A program made the translations under genes and the position numbers. The notes beneath the pieces are model-generated. The model was not told where the DNA came from. It worked only from the letters and a program-made list of their open reading frames with translations, and ran no database searches. Positions 28,394 through 37,128 of a DNA stretch of 45,502 bases are shown here, one piece after another. The stretch is from Planctomycetota bacterium (GTDB taxonomy: Bacteria > Planctomycetota > Phycisphaerae > Phycisphaerales > SM1A02), in contig JADFOJ010000021.1 in the NCBI GenBank assembly GCA_022562915.1, positions 1 to 45,502 on the forward strand, read 5' to 3'. Position 1 is the first letter of the stretch. Every line of letters starts with the position of its first letter.

Positions 28394-30139
28394 CTATTGT
28401 AAGTCCCGGCGCCGGCTCGCGATGTAGTGCCGCATCATGGTGTCCACGTCGTACGAGCGCGCGTACAGCCGGTCGATGACATCCTGCCGCGTGTCGGGGC
28501 CGGCGACCGTGCGATACCAGTGCTCGGCCATGATTTTCATCCCCAGCTCGTTGGGATGCAGTTCGTCGTCGTCGAAGCACCCCGGGAAGCCCTCGTAGGT
28601 CGGCGTCCAGACGTCGGGGCCCTCGTACACCCAGTCCAGGCCGCCGGCCAGCAGCGCCGCCAGCGCCAGCCGCTCGTTGCCGACCTCCGGCTCGACGGGC
28701 TTCTTGTAGATGTGCATCCCGATGTACACCCGCTCGAGGCCCAGGTCGCGCAACCTTCGCGACAACGTCTCCAGCGCGATCGCGCCGAGGCGAATGCCCG
28801 CCTCGTCGCCGGGGCTCGTCACCGGTCCGCGCAACGAGCCGGTGAACTGCAAGGACTGCTGGCACAGCGCGATCGAGGGCTCCGGCGCCTCGCCGCGCAG
28901 GCGGGCGTCCGGGCCGAAGTAATCGCGGACCATGGCGGCCACCGTCCGCGCGTAATCGCTCGACGACGGATCGCCGATCCATCGCTCCACCGCGGCACCG
29001 CCGATGACCGCGTTGAGCACGTGGTACCGGCGCTCGCCGCCGGCGTGCTGGTCGAGCATGTCCTGGAGCATCGCCGGCCACGCATAGGAGGTCGAATACC
29101 CGACCACGACGAAGGACTTCTCCGATCCGTCCAGGAGCGTCCGGGCCGGCCTCGGCCCGAAGACCAGCGACTCCGGATGAAACGCCGTCCAGGCGAAGTA
29201 CAACGACTGGACGGTCAGCACATCGGACGGCGCTTCGACGATCGTCATGCCGCTGTCGCCGGCTGCGACAACCACCAGTCCCGACGCGGTCTCCAGGCGC
29301 ACCGGTTCGTCGCGTGCCGCCTCGGCGGAGACGAACGCCGTGTAGTCGCCGGCGATGATCCCCACGCCGAGCGTCTTGGGCGGCAGCGTGTCGCCGTGGA
29401 CGACGGGCATGTACAGGCCGTCGCCGGCGAGGTATTCCCGGACGTGATCGTCTTCCAGGCGGTAGTCCTCGTCGTGGCCCGTCATGACGCTCAGGACCTG
29501 CCCGTCCGGGTGCCGCGCCTTGAACTCGCCGAAACTGATGATGCGCACCGGTCTGTGGTGCAGGCTCTCGCCGGCGTGCGGACCGGTCAGCGCGGTCATG
29601 CCCACCTGGGACCACAGACTGTTGGTGCTGCGGTCATACATGGTCAGGTTCGACCGGTAGAGCATGCCGGAGACGCCGAACTCGGTCGTGCCGCCTCCGG
29701 GCAGCCTGCGATCGATGACGGACGCCGAGTCGCACAGCGGGCAGTACGTCACGGCAATCGGCGTCTCTCCGACGGTGTCGTTGACAATCTCGTGCACGCC
29801 CATGATCGCCAGCGGATAGGCCACCGACTCGCCGTTGATGGAGACCTCGATGACCCGCCCGTCGTCGTCCGGGAAGCTCGCCTCGCCGATGTTCCACCGT
29901 TCGGGTTCGTCCAGAGCGACGATACCGTCCCGATCGACGCCGGGCGAGAACAGGTCGTCGATATCCAGCCGCGGATCGCTCAGGTCGAACTTCGTGAGCA
30001 GTCGTTGCTTGTGGGGTTCATGCCTGGCCTTGCGCTGGGCGAACGAGGGACTGGAACTCGACGAGGCCGCACAGCCACCCAGAAAAACCACCAGAACCAG
30101 GACACCGATGGCTCGCCGTCGCACTGGCATGTCACGCAT
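28394..30139 (-). CDS. Lipoprotein fusing DUF3179 and an SGNH-hydrolase-like domain
   Basis: A 581-residue lipoprotein with signal peptide and lipobox LGGC (Cys near residue 23). The N-terminal half is DUF3179, recognised from SVAYPLAIMGVHEIVNDTVG, TYCPLCDSASVIDRR and GMLYRSNLTMYDR-SLWSQ. The C-terminal half, from about residue 335, looks like an SGNH/GDSL hydrolase. Its GYSTSYAWPAMLQ may carry the nucleophile Ser, NAVIGGA corresponds to the Gly block, and DDDELHPNELGMKIMAEHW is the D-x-x-H-P block. The nucleophile block is non-canonical, so the enzyme call is tentative. The start is ATG 30139, preceded by GGAGAA. Function of DUF3179 is unknown. Confidence 0.75.
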   Translation of the reverse strand: MRDMPVRRRAIGVLVLVVFLGGCAASSSSSPSFAQRKARHEPHKQRLLTKFDLSDPRLDIDDLFSPGVDRDGIVALDEPERWNIGEASFPDDDGRVIEVSINGESVAYPLAIMGVHEIVNDTVGETPIAVTYCPLCDSASVIDRRLPGGGTTEFGVSGMLYRSNLTMYDRSTNSLWSQVGMTALTGPHAGESLHHRPVRIISFGEFKARHPDGQVLSVMTGHDEDYRLEDDHVREYLAGDGLYMPVVHGDTLPPKTLGVGIIAGDYTAFVSAEAARDEPVRLETASGLVVVAAGDSGMTIVEAPSDVLTVQSLYFAWTAFHPESLVFGPRPARTLLDGSEKSFVVVGYSTSYAWPAMLQDMLDQHAGGERRYHVLNAVIGGAAVERWIGDPSSSDYARTVAAMVRDYFGPDARLRGEAPEPSIALCQQSLQFTGSLRGPVTSPGDEAGIRLGAIALETLSRRLRDLGLERVYIGMHIYKKPVEPEVGNERLALAALLAGGLDWVYEGPDVWTPTYEGFPGCFDDDELHPNELGMKIMAEHWYRTVAGPDTRQDVIDRLYARSYDVDTMMRHYIASRRRDLQ

Positions 30140-30234
30140 GGACGATTCTCCGTTCGGGGCGCGCACCTGCCGCCGGCAAGAGAGTATTGCACGATCACAC
30201 GACTCGCAACGATGTTGCCGCGGCGAAAGGCCTG

Positions 30235-30537
30235 TTACGGGGTCGCCTGCCAGGTACCGCGGGGGAATGTACCCACCAGGAACACGGTCCCGATTCCCAT
30301 GCACAGGAAACCGATCCGGTACAGGGTCTCCGCCGAGAGGTACTCGTCCCTGCTCAGCCACGAGCTGACCTTGGTCTTCTCGCCCGCCCAGACGGTCACC
30401 GCGTCGTTGCCGCCGGAGACCGCCTTCATCTCCGCGTCCGCATAGCGCGTGCAGCCCCAGCCGGCCACGAGCAGAACCAGCCCGAGACCCAGCAACATGC
30501 GGCGAATGACGAATCGACCACTCATCATCGGATGCAT
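30235..30537 (-). CDS. Small membrane protein or lipoprotein
   Basis: A 100-residue protein with an N-terminal hydrophobic segment ending in a lipobox-like LLVAGWGC and a second hydrophobic helix near the C-terminus (IGFLCMGIGTVFLVGTF). The segment between is polar (about 40 residues). No family recognised. It could be a two-helix membrane protein or a lipoprotein. Three ATGs (30537, 30528, 30525) are possible starts, and none has a clear ribosome-binding site. Confidence 0.5.
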   Translation of the reverse strand: MHPMMSGRFVIRRMLLGLGLVLLVAGWGCTRYADAEMKAVSGGNDAVTVWAGEKTKVSSWLSRDEYLSAETLYRIGFLCMGIGTVFLVGTFPRGTWQATP

Positions 30538-30702
30538 CGGTCGCTTGGCGGAGCCGGTCCAGCCCCGTCCCGTTCCGCGGGACCGTCACGGATGATCGGA
30601 CCCGCGCATCGGGTAAAGATGCCACCCATCGGGGCATCGATGGGTTTCCGGACCACGCCGGCCTCGCCGGAGGGCCCGACACGCGAGACCCGGAGCATGC
30701 TC

Positions 30703-30708
30703 TATGCT
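30703..30708 (+). promoter_or_regulatory. -10-like TATGCT box before the DUF1573 gene
   Basis: TATGCT ends 9 nt before the ATG at 30718 without an intervening Shine-Dalgarno. It is identical in sequence to, and almost identical in spacing with, the box before the gene at 21357. Confidence 0.38.
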
Positions 30709-30717
30709 ACCCGGGCA

Positions 30718-31779
30718 ATGGCACGATACCTGTCGATTATTCCAGCGCTGCTGGCCGGGCTCGCCGCCTGTGATCGGAGCGGTTCCGAACCGGAGACATC
30801 GACCGACGGTGCCGCGGTCACGTCGCCGGGCGGACCGCCGATATTGACCTTCGCGTCGTTGTCGCACGACTTCGGGATCATGGACGAGACCGACCAGCGC
30901 TCGACCACCTTCGAGTTCACGAACACCGGCGGAAGCGAGCTGGTCATCAGCGACGTCAAGGCAACGTGCGGCTGCACCACGATCACGCTTACCAAGCGGC
31001 GCTACCAGCCGGGCGAAACCGGTCGCATCGAGGTGGGCTTCGATCCCGTCTCGCCGGGTCCGCAGGACAAGGCCATCGTCGTACTCGCCAACGTCGAGCC
31101 CGCGGTGACCCGTCTCAGAGTGCTCGCCGATGTCACGGCCTTCGTCTTCGTCGAACCGCGCATTCTCCAGCTCGGCGTACTCCAGTACGGCTACGAGCAC
31201 CGCGCAAGATTGACCGTCTCGTCCGTCGATGAGAACTTCGTCGTCCAGTCCGTCACCACGACCATCCCGGGGGTGAGTGCCCGGGTCGTGCCGCCGGACG
31301 CAGCGACCGCGCCGGGACCGAAGACGATCGAGGTGACGATCCCGCCGACCGTTGCATGGGGCGGTCTGTACTTCGGTGTCCAGATCACCGTCAGCGGCCG
31401 GGTCGGCGCCGGGACCCCGACCAGGACCCACACCAGGACGGTCCGCGTCGCGGGCAGGCTCTTCGGAGTGCTCTCGGCCAGCCCGGACATGTTTCGTTTC
31501 GCCGTCGATCCCGGTGACCGCATCGAGCGGAAGATCCACCTGCGGCGCGCCGACGGCAGGCCCTTCCGTGTGCTCAGCTCCAGCGTCCGGATCCCGGCAC
31601 TGCCGGACGCCACCGTCAAGGTCGAGCCGGAGAGCCTGGACACCTGGGCCGTCACGCTCTCCGCCACGGCACGCTCGGTCCCGGGACCGTGCCCGGGCGT
31701 GATCGCCATCACCACCGACGTCCGCGGTGAGGAGGTCATCGAGCTGCGGAGTCTCGGCGTCGTGCGGACGCCGCAATAG
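30718..31779 (+). CDS. DUF1573 lipoprotein
   Basis: A 353-residue exported lipoprotein (lipobox LAAC near residue 18). It is built of immunoglobulin-like beta domains. The first is a typical DUF1573 domain: HDFGIMDETDQRSTTFEFTN, then VKATCGCTTI and YQPGETGRIEVGFDP. The CGC motif is characteristic of the family. Two further beta-sandwich segments follow. Such proteins are abundant in Planctomycetes and Bacteroidetes with unknown roles. The start is ATG 30718; ATG 30697 is in frame, but the box TATGCT would then lie inside the gene. Confidence 0.8.
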   Translation: MARYLSIIPALLAGLAACDRSGSEPETSTDGAAVTSPGGPPILTFASLSHDFGIMDETDQRSTTFEFTNTGGSELVISDVKATCGCTTITLTKRRYQPGETGRIEVGFDPVSPGPQDKAIVVLANVEPAVTRLRVLADVTAFVFVEPRILQLGVLQYGYEHRARLTVSSVDENFVVQSVTTTIPGVSARVVPPDAATAPGPKTIEVTIPPTVAWGGLYFGVQITVSGRVGAGTPTRTHTRTVRVAGRLFGVLSASPDMFRFAVDPGDRIERKIHLRRADGRPFRVLSSSVRIPALPDATVKVEPESLDTWAVTLSATARSVPGPCPGVIAITTDVRGEEVIELRSLGVVRTPQ

Positions 31780-31812
31780 CGGCATAACCCGCGGCCTTGC
31801 CGGGTTGAATTG

Positions 31813-31818
31813 TACAAT
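31813..31818 (+). promoter_or_regulatory. -10-like TACAAT box
   Basis: TACAAT ends 7 nt before the ATG at 31826 and itself overlaps an upstream in-frame ATG at 31817. This favours 31826 as the true start, with a leaderless or near-leaderless transcript. Confidence 0.4.
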
Positions 31819-31825
31819 GCGTCGC

Positions 31826-32509
31826 ATGACCACCCGTGGCGTCACCAGGTACGGCCTGCTCGCCGTCATGGCGATCCTGGCCAGCACCGCCGTCGCCTGG
31901 AGTTGCGCGCTCTGGGCGCCGATGACCACCAGCCGTCCGCTCTCCGAAGCGGAGGCGGCCGAGATCATGGCCCGCCGGCTGGACGCACGGCAGTTCATCC
32001 CCACGCCGGACGGAACCGAAAACTCCGGGCTCGGCTGGAAGTTCGTCTTCGTCGTCGACGCCGCGATAGTTGAGCCGCCCCGGCGGGCCCGACCCCGATC
32101 GACAACGCCGGCTACAGGCGGACCCAACGCGGGCCGGCATGCGCTCACGAGTGGATCCGGCAACGCCACGGACACGTACGTTCAGATCGTCCTGGCAGGC
32201 TGGCCTGCGACCTGTTACCAGGGCACCACCGAGATGTTCGATCAATCGCTCACGCACCACGGCCTGTTCACGCCGCCTGAACTGGCGTCGAACCTGGGCG
32301 TCAAGCCGCGGCGACTCGTGCCGCTGTATCCGCGATGGACCGGTCTCGCGGTGAACAGCGTCTTCTACGGTGCGATCTTCTGGCTCGCGATCCCCGCCCC
32401 GAAGCTGCTTCGCCGCGCCCTGCGGCGACGACGCGGCCAGTGCGCCGACTGCGGGTACGACCTCGCCCACCACGAGCACGAGACGTGTCCGGAGTGCGGC
32501 GAGGGCTGA
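31826..32509 (+). CDS. Planctomycete membrane protein with C-terminal zinc ribbon
   Basis: A 227-residue protein with an N-terminal hydrophobic helix (about residues 8-28), a long polar loop presumably outside the cytoplasm, and a second helix (about 170-190, NSVFYGAIFWLAIPAP). The cytoplasmic end reads GQCADCGYDLAHHEHETCPE followed by CG, a C-x2-C...C-x2-C zinc ribbon. Proteins with this end are, to my knowledge, typical of Planctomycetes and of unknown function. ATG 31826 preferred over 31817 because of the -10 box. Confidence 0.68.
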   Translation: MTTRGVTRYGLLAVMAILASTAVAWSCALWAPMTTSRPLSEAEAAEIMARRLDARQFIPTPDGTENSGLGWKFVFVVDAAIVEPPRRARPRSTTPATGGPNAGRHALTSGSGNATDTYVQIVLAGWPATCYQGTTEMFDQSLTHHGLFTPPELASNLGVKPRRLVPLYPRWTGLAVNSVFYGAIFWLAIPAPKLLRRALRRRRGQCADCGYDLAHHEHETCPECGEG

Positions 32510-32583
32510 TACAGGGACAGGCGCTTACGCGGCCCGGTTGTTCTTCCGGACCGTGCTCTTGCGGTCCGTCTTCTTGCGGGTCG

Positions 32584-33141
32584 TCACTTCTTCGCGGCGG
32601 TCTTCCTGCGTGTCGCCGTCTTCTTCTTCGCGGTCGGGGTCCTGCGCGCGGTCCCGGCTCGCGGTGCCGTCGAAGACGATTCGGGCGCCATGGAGAACGC
32701 GTGGCACAACTGCGCCCATGCGTTGTCGACCGCCGGGTACCGTTTTCGCTGCGTCTCGAGTACCCTGATCGATCTCTCGAAGTAGCGCTCCTCGACGAGG
32801 TGCTTGCGCGCCGCACGGGTCGCGCGCACGGTGGCCTCGGTGGCCCGTTCGGCGGTCTTCATCAGCCACGGCCACTTCGATGCCTTCTCCCTGACGACCC
32901 TGCCCGCCGCCCGGCCCGCTTTCCTGGCGGGGGCGGCGATCTTCTTTGCTCGTTCGCTCTCGCGGATCGCGCCGCCGGCGCGCTTGAGCCCGTCAGCAGT
33001 CCTGCGGGCCACGGCGGGGCCGTGCTGCCGGCCGAGCTTCAGCCCGGTCCGTGCCGCGTGCCTGGCGGACGCGAGGCCCTTCTGCAACGCCGCCGCGGCC
33101 GCGTCGCGCCGAGAACCGGATTGAGTCGATTCGCTAGCCAT
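32584..33141 (-). CDS. Histone H1-like basic protein
   Basis: A 185-residue, very basic, Ala/Arg/Lys-rich protein. The N-terminal 80 residues are helical and Ala-rich (DAAAAALQKGLASARHAART). A short region with aromatic residues (KWPWLMKTAERATEATVRAT, VLETQRKRYPAVDNAWAQL) suggests a small folded part. The tail TAKKKTATRRKTAAKK has the lysine/alanine periodicity of eukaryotic H1 tails and bacterial Hc1-like DNA-binding proteins. A nucleoid role is an inference from composition. The start is ATG 33141, after GAAGGA. Confidence 0.55.
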   Translation of the reverse strand: MASESTQSGSRRDAAAAALQKGLASARHAARTGLKLGRQHGPAVARRTADGLKRAGGAIRESERAKKIAAPARKAGRAAGRVVREKASKWPWLMKTAERATEATVRATRAARKHLVEERYFERSIRVLETQRKRYPAVDNAWAQLCHAFSMAPESSSTAPRAGTARRTPTAKKKTATRRKTAAKK

Positions 33142-33201
33142 ACCGATCCTTCGTCGGCCAGCCGGGGGCGGTCCCTGAGCCCTTTTCCGCGGCCGTGGCG
33201 G

Positions 33202-33207
33202 TATATT
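33202..33207 (+). promoter_or_regulatory. -10-like TATATT box upstream of the symporter gene
   Basis: TATATT in otherwise GC-rich intergenic DNA lies about 70 nt before the ATG at 33278, between divergent genes. Unlike the leaderless cases, this start also has a Shine-Dalgarno (CAGGAG). Confidence 0.35.
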
Positions 33208-33277
33208 CGCACGTCCCATAGTCATCGTAGGCCTGCGGCGACGTGCACGGGCGGGTCCAACGGGCACAGGAGTCTGG

Positions 33278-34819
33278 ATGAGCGTTTTCGCCGTCGCCTT
33301 CACCGTCTACACACTGCTGATCGTTGCGGTCGGCGTGTACTCGGCACGTCACGCGCGCTCCGGCAACGAGGACTTCTTCCTGGCCGGTCGGTCACTCGGA
33401 CCGTGGGTGGCGGCGCTGTCGGCGTCGGCGTCGAGCGAGTCCGGATGGGTCACCGTGGGACTCGTCGGGTGGGCGTTCCGGTCCGGCATATCCGCGTACT
33501 GGATCATCCCGGGCTGCCTCGCGGGGTTCCTGTTCAACTGGTGGGTGATCGCGCCACGGTTGCGCGTCCGTTCGGAGGCTCTCGGCGCACTGACGCTGCC
33601 GGACTTCTTCGCGATGAGTTTCCGGGAACGGCGGCCCGTGCTGCGAATCATGTCCGTGGTGGTGATCCTGGTCGCGATGCTGCTGTACGTCGCGGCCCAG
33701 TTCTCGGCGGCAGGGAAGTCCTTCGAGGTCAGCTTCACCGGTGTGAGCTACCAGGGGGGCGTGGTGATCGGCGCGGTCATCGTGCTCGTCTACACGGTGC
33801 TCGGGGGTTTTCGGGCGGCGTGCTGGACCGACTTCGTGCAGGCGCTGATCATGGTCGGCACCCTCATCGTGTTCCCCCTGTACCTGCTCGTCGCCGGCGG
33901 CGGCTACGACGCCATCGCCCGGACGATGGCCGGCGTCGACCGCGGCTACCTCGGCTTCATGCCGGTCCTGGACGATGCGGGCGGGGTGGCGGCGTTGCTG
34001 GGGTTCCTGCTCGGCTCCGGGGCGCTGGGCATCAACCTCGGCTACTCCGGCCAACCGCACGTGCTGGTCCGCTTCATGGCGCTGCGCGATCCGCGACACG
34101 CTCGACTCGGCGGGGTCATCTCCGCGGTCTGGGCGACGTTCGTGTACTGGGGCGCGGTGACGGTCGGCCTGATGGCCCGCACCATGACCGAATCCGCTGC
34201 CACGACCGACGACATTGCGTGGACATCCACCCTCGCGGCCGGGCTTGCCGATGGCGCAACCGATGCGGGCGACACCGCCCTGGTGCTGGCCGCGAACAAC
34301 ATGCTTCCCGGGGTCATGTCGGGAATGGTCCTGGCGGCGGTCCTCGCGGCGATCTGCTCGACCGCCGACAGCCAGCTCGTCGTCGCGGCCAGCGCAGCGG
34401 CGAACGACATCTACGCGAGGATCATCGCGCGCGGCGGTCGCCTCACCCACGGGCTGATCAACCGCATGGTGATTCTCGGGCTGGGGCTCGGCGCCGTGCT
34501 GCTGGTCATCGACGAGCGCGTCGAGGTGTACAAGTACGTGCTGGACTACGGATGGGCGATCCTGGGCGCGTCGTTCGGCCCGCAGCTCATCCTGTTGCTG
34601 CTGTGGCGGCGCGCGTCGTACGCGGGGTGCGTGGCGGGGATGGCGACCGGGTTCACGATCGCCCTCTTGTGGAAACTCCTGGACCTCCAGCAGTACCTCG
34701 CGCACGTGCAGATCTACAACTTGACCATCGCCTTCGCGGCCGCGATGGTCGTCAACGTGGCCGTGAGCCTTGCGTGGCGTCCTCGCGAAGCGACACGTCT
34801 CACGCGACCTGCGCCTTGA
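33278..34819 (+). CDS. Sodium:solute symporter (SSS family)
   Basis: A 513-residue transporter with about 13 predicted membrane helices. SSS family features are the opening YTLLIVAVGVYSARHARSGN EDFFLAGRSLGPWVAALSASAS (in two parts here), the GGFRAACWTDFVQALIM signature in helix 5, and CSTADSQLVVAASAAANDIY in helix 8, where the Na+ site Ser/Thr pair lies. Similarity is closest to PutP-type Na+/proline symporters, but the substrate cannot be fixed from sequence alone. A ribosome-binding site CAGGAG precedes the ATG. Confidence 0.9.
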   Translation: MSVFAVAFTVYTLLIVAVGVYSARHARSGNEDFFLAGRSLGPWVAALSASASSESGWVTVGLVGWAFRSGISAYWIIPGCLAGFLFNWWVIAPRLRVRSEALGALTLPDFFAMSFRERRPVLRIMSVVVILVAMLLYVAAQFSAAGKSFEVSFTGVSYQGGVVIGAVIVLVYTVLGGFRAACWTDFVQALIMVGTLIVFPLYLLVAGGGYDAIARTMAGVDRGYLGFMPVLDDAGGVAALLGFLLGSGALGINLGYSGQPHVLVRFMALRDPRHARLGGVISAVWATFVYWGAVTVGLMARTMTESAATTDDIAWTSTLAAGLADGATDAGDTALVLAANNMLPGVMSGMVLAAVLAAICSTADSQLVVAASAAANDIYARIIARGGRLTHGLINRMVILGLGLGAVLLVIDERVEVYKYVLDYGWAILGASFGPQLILLLLWRRASYAGCVAGMATGFTIALLWKLLDLQQYLAHVQIYNLTIAFAAAMVVNVAVSLAWRPREATRLTRPAP

Positions 34820-34982
34820 GCACTGCGCGGCTCGCCGCGACCGCCAGGCGCTTGAGATTCAGATGGGTCGAGGTTTCCATCGGCTGATCCGCTCGCGATC
34901 GCAGTACCATTGGGCGCGGGGGCACATCGCCCCTGAGGGCAATGAACAGATACCTGACACAATTTCACCCGGACCGCAACCC

Positions 34983-35921
34983 ATGCCCGCCGTCTCGCTC
35001 ACCCTGGCCTTGATCAGAGACGTCTTCGTCACCGACGATGCCGGTGCGCGCCTCGCCCGACGGCTCGCGGAGGCTTCGAGCGAGGGCTGTGAGCTCGCCG
35101 TCCTGCCGGAGCTGCCGCTGAACCCGTGGTCCGCGATCTCCAGGACATCGCGCGACGAGGACGCCGAGCCCCCGCCGCCGGACGGTCCGCGGTTCCGGCG
35201 GCTTGCCGACGCGGCGCGCGAGGCCGGCATCGCGGTGTTGGGCGGAGCGATCGTCCGCGACCCGCAGACGGGCCGCAGGCTCAACACGGCGTTGCTCATC
35301 GATGCCAGGGGGAAACTGGTCCATGCGTACGCGAAAGTGCACCTTCCCGAGGAGCCCGGCTTCTGGGAAACAAGCCACTACGAGGCCGGTGCGGTTCCAC
35401 CGGTCCCGGTGCAGTTGCCGGGGCCGGGCCGGGGGGCGGGGGCGGGCATTGCCCTTGGAATCCAGATCTGCTCCGACATTCACCGTTGCGGCGCGCAGCT
35501 GCTGGCTGCCAGGGGCGCCGAGGCGATCATCGTGCCTCGGGCCACTGAGCCGCGGTCGTTTCCGCGCTGGCGGCTGGTGTTCCAGTCCGTGGCCCAGACC
35601 AACGCTGCGTGGGTCATCTCCGTGAACCGGCCCGACGACCCGTCGGTACCCATCGGCGGACCGACGATCGTCGTCGATCCGAGCGGAACGATCGTGCTGG
35701 AGACCGTGCAACCGTGTGCCGTCACGACGATCGACCGGGACGCGGTCGCGCGGGCCCGATCGTCCTATCCGGGTTATCTGTCAGCACGGGCGGATGTCTA
35801 TGCCGATGGCTGGGCCGCGGCGGCCATGGCCGACGCGCCGACAGCGCGACCCGGTGCAATCAAACACCCCTCTGCCGCGTTGTGCGGTGAGAAAAACCCC
35901 TTTCCAGAAAGCCCAACATGA
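34983..35921 (+). CDS. Nitrilase-superfamily carbon-nitrogen hydrolase
   Basis: A 312-residue amidase/nitrilase-superfamily enzyme. The catalytic Glu-Lys-Cys triad is E43 (AVLPELPLNPW), K118 (YAKVHLPEEPGFWE) and C163 (IQICSDIHRCG). The alpha-beta-beta-alpha fold and length are normal, with about 25 extra C-terminal residues. Substrate unknown; the P-E-x-P-x-N-P-W form does not match the well-known glutamine-amide or N-carbamoyl groups closely enough to assign. The stop overlaps the start of the beta-repeat protein (ATGA), so the two are co-translated. The start is ATG 34983. Confidence 0.85.
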   Translation: MPAVSLTLALIRDVFVTDDAGARLARRLAEASSEGCELAVLPELPLNPWSAISRTSRDEDAEPPPPDGPRFRRLADAAREAGIAVLGGAIVRDPQTGRRLNTALLIDARGKLVHAYAKVHLPEEPGFWETSHYEAGAVPPVPVQLPGPGRGAGAGIALGIQICSDIHRCGAQLLAARGAEAIIVPRATEPRSFPRWRLVFQSVAQTNAAWVISVNRPDDPSVPIGGPTIVVDPSGTIVLETVQPCAVTTIDRDAVARARSSYPGYLSARADVYADGWAAAAMADAPTARPGAIKHPSAALCGEKNPFPESPT

Positions 35922-37063
35922 CCTCCACGACAGATGTCCTCGAGCAGCGTATCGCAGCCCTTGAACAACAGATGCATCACACCCGATCCCGTGCCGGCCT
36001 GTATCGGCTCGCCGCGTTGACGCTCGGCCTGGTCCTGGTCGGGGTCGTCACGGTGGCTGCATCGATGGGGCCGGACGTGCCCGGCGTCATCCAGGCTCGC
36101 CGTTTCGAGGTCGTGGACGACGACGGGATCGTCGTGATTGCAGCGTCGGCGGGAGAAAACGGGGGAAGAATCAGCGTGTGGAACGGCGATCACCTCAACG
36201 TCGCGATGCTCGGCGCCAACGAGCACGGCGGCGACCTCGCGCTGTGGAGCACCGACGGCAACAACGTGCTCGGCGCGTTCGCCACCGCCACGGGCGGAGA
36301 GCTCTCGATCTGGAACGCCGGCGGCGTACGGTCCGTGCGTACCTATGCCGACGATGCAGGCGGCCGGTTCGAAGTGTACGACACCCGGCACCAACGACCG
36401 GTGGTCGCGGCGGCCGTGGCCGAGCACGGCGGCAGCATCACGATCGGCGGCCCCACCGGCGGGAGCGTCTGGGAGGTGCGGGCGACCGAGGCGGGGGCGT
36501 ATACGGCTGTTTCAGCCCCGGACGGCCAGGTAGCTGTGAGCAGCCGGGCCACGGACGCAGGCGGCTCGCTGGTGATTCACAACGCGGCCGGCACGGTGGT
36601 GCTGGCCGCCACCGCCGATGGCACGGGGTCCGGCAGGCTGCAGGTCTCCAACGCGGCCGGGCAGCAGGGCTTCGTTGCCACGGCCGGCGACCGAGGCGGC
36701 GTCGCCGAAGTCCACGGCGATGCCGCCAGGATCGACCTCGCCAACGGTTCCGGCACACGGGTCTTTTCGGTCGAGGCCGTCAGCAACGCCGGTGCCTCGC
36801 TGTCGATCTACAACGGAGAGGGCACACGACAATTCCTCGTGGTCAGCCGCGACCAGGGTGCGGTGTTCAACCTGATGAACAACCGGGGAGAGGCGGTCCT
36901 GATCGCCGGCACCGCGGACGCGGGGCTCGGCGGGGCGCTGTCGATCACGAACGGGGCGGGCCGCCAGGTCCTCCACGCCGGGTATGACAGCATCGGCGAC
37001 GGCATGCTGACCGTCTGGGATGCCTCCGGAAAGAAGATGTCCACGGTGACGCCCCGCCGTTGA
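35918..37063 (+). CDS. Membrane-anchored protein with about 13 beta-type repeats of 22 residues
   Basis: A 381-residue protein of unrecognised family. It opens with a short coiled coil (residues 5-25, DVLEQRIAALEQQMHHTR), then one membrane helix (about 30-50). The rest is a regular series of repeats of about 22 residues with consensus G-G-x-[LI]-x-[VI]-x-N-x-x-G-x-x-[VL]-x-x-x-x-x-x-x, for example GGELSIWNAGG, GGSLVIHNAAG, GRLQVSNAAG, GASLSIYNGEG and GGALSITNGAG. This predicts a right-handed or similar beta-solenoid outside the membrane. The protein is coupled to the nitrilase-family gene by a 4-nt overlap, so they may act together. No catalytic residues are obvious. Confidence 0.72.
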   Translation: MTSTTDVLEQRIAALEQQMHHTRSRAGLYRLAALTLGLVLVGVVTVAASMGPDVPGVIQARRFEVVDDDGIVVIAASAGENGGRISVWNGDHLNVAMLGANEHGGDLALWSTDGNNVLGAFATATGGELSIWNAGGVRSVRTYADDAGGRFEVYDTRHQRPVVAAAVAEHGGSITIGGPTGGSVWEVRATEAGAYTAVSAPDGQVAVSSRATDAGGSLVIHNAAGTVVLAATADGTGSGRLQVSNAAGQQGFVATAGDRGGVAEVHGDAARIDLANGSGTRVFSVEAVSNAGASLSIYNGEGTRQFLVVSRDQGAVFNLMNNRGEAVLIAGTADAGLGGALSITNGAGRQVLHAGYDSIGDGMLTVWDASGKKMSTVTPRR

Positions 37064-37128
37064 GATCGACGGCGCAAACGCAACGTCCATCTTTCGGTTA
37101 TCAGTTTCGATACGGCCGGCATTCGAGG

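Noticed and set aside
28029-29615. 528-codon minus-strand frame
   Set aside because: Same strand but different frame from merR and the lipoprotein gene, with repetitive Arg/Gly content and no family match.
28427-30445. 672-codon plus-strand frame
   Set aside because: Antisense to the DUF3179/SGNH lipoprotein. Composition is that of a shadow frame.
32335-34887. 850-codon plus-strand frame
   Set aside because: Overlaps three well-supported genes in a different frame. The symporter frame contains clear SSS motifs and this one none.
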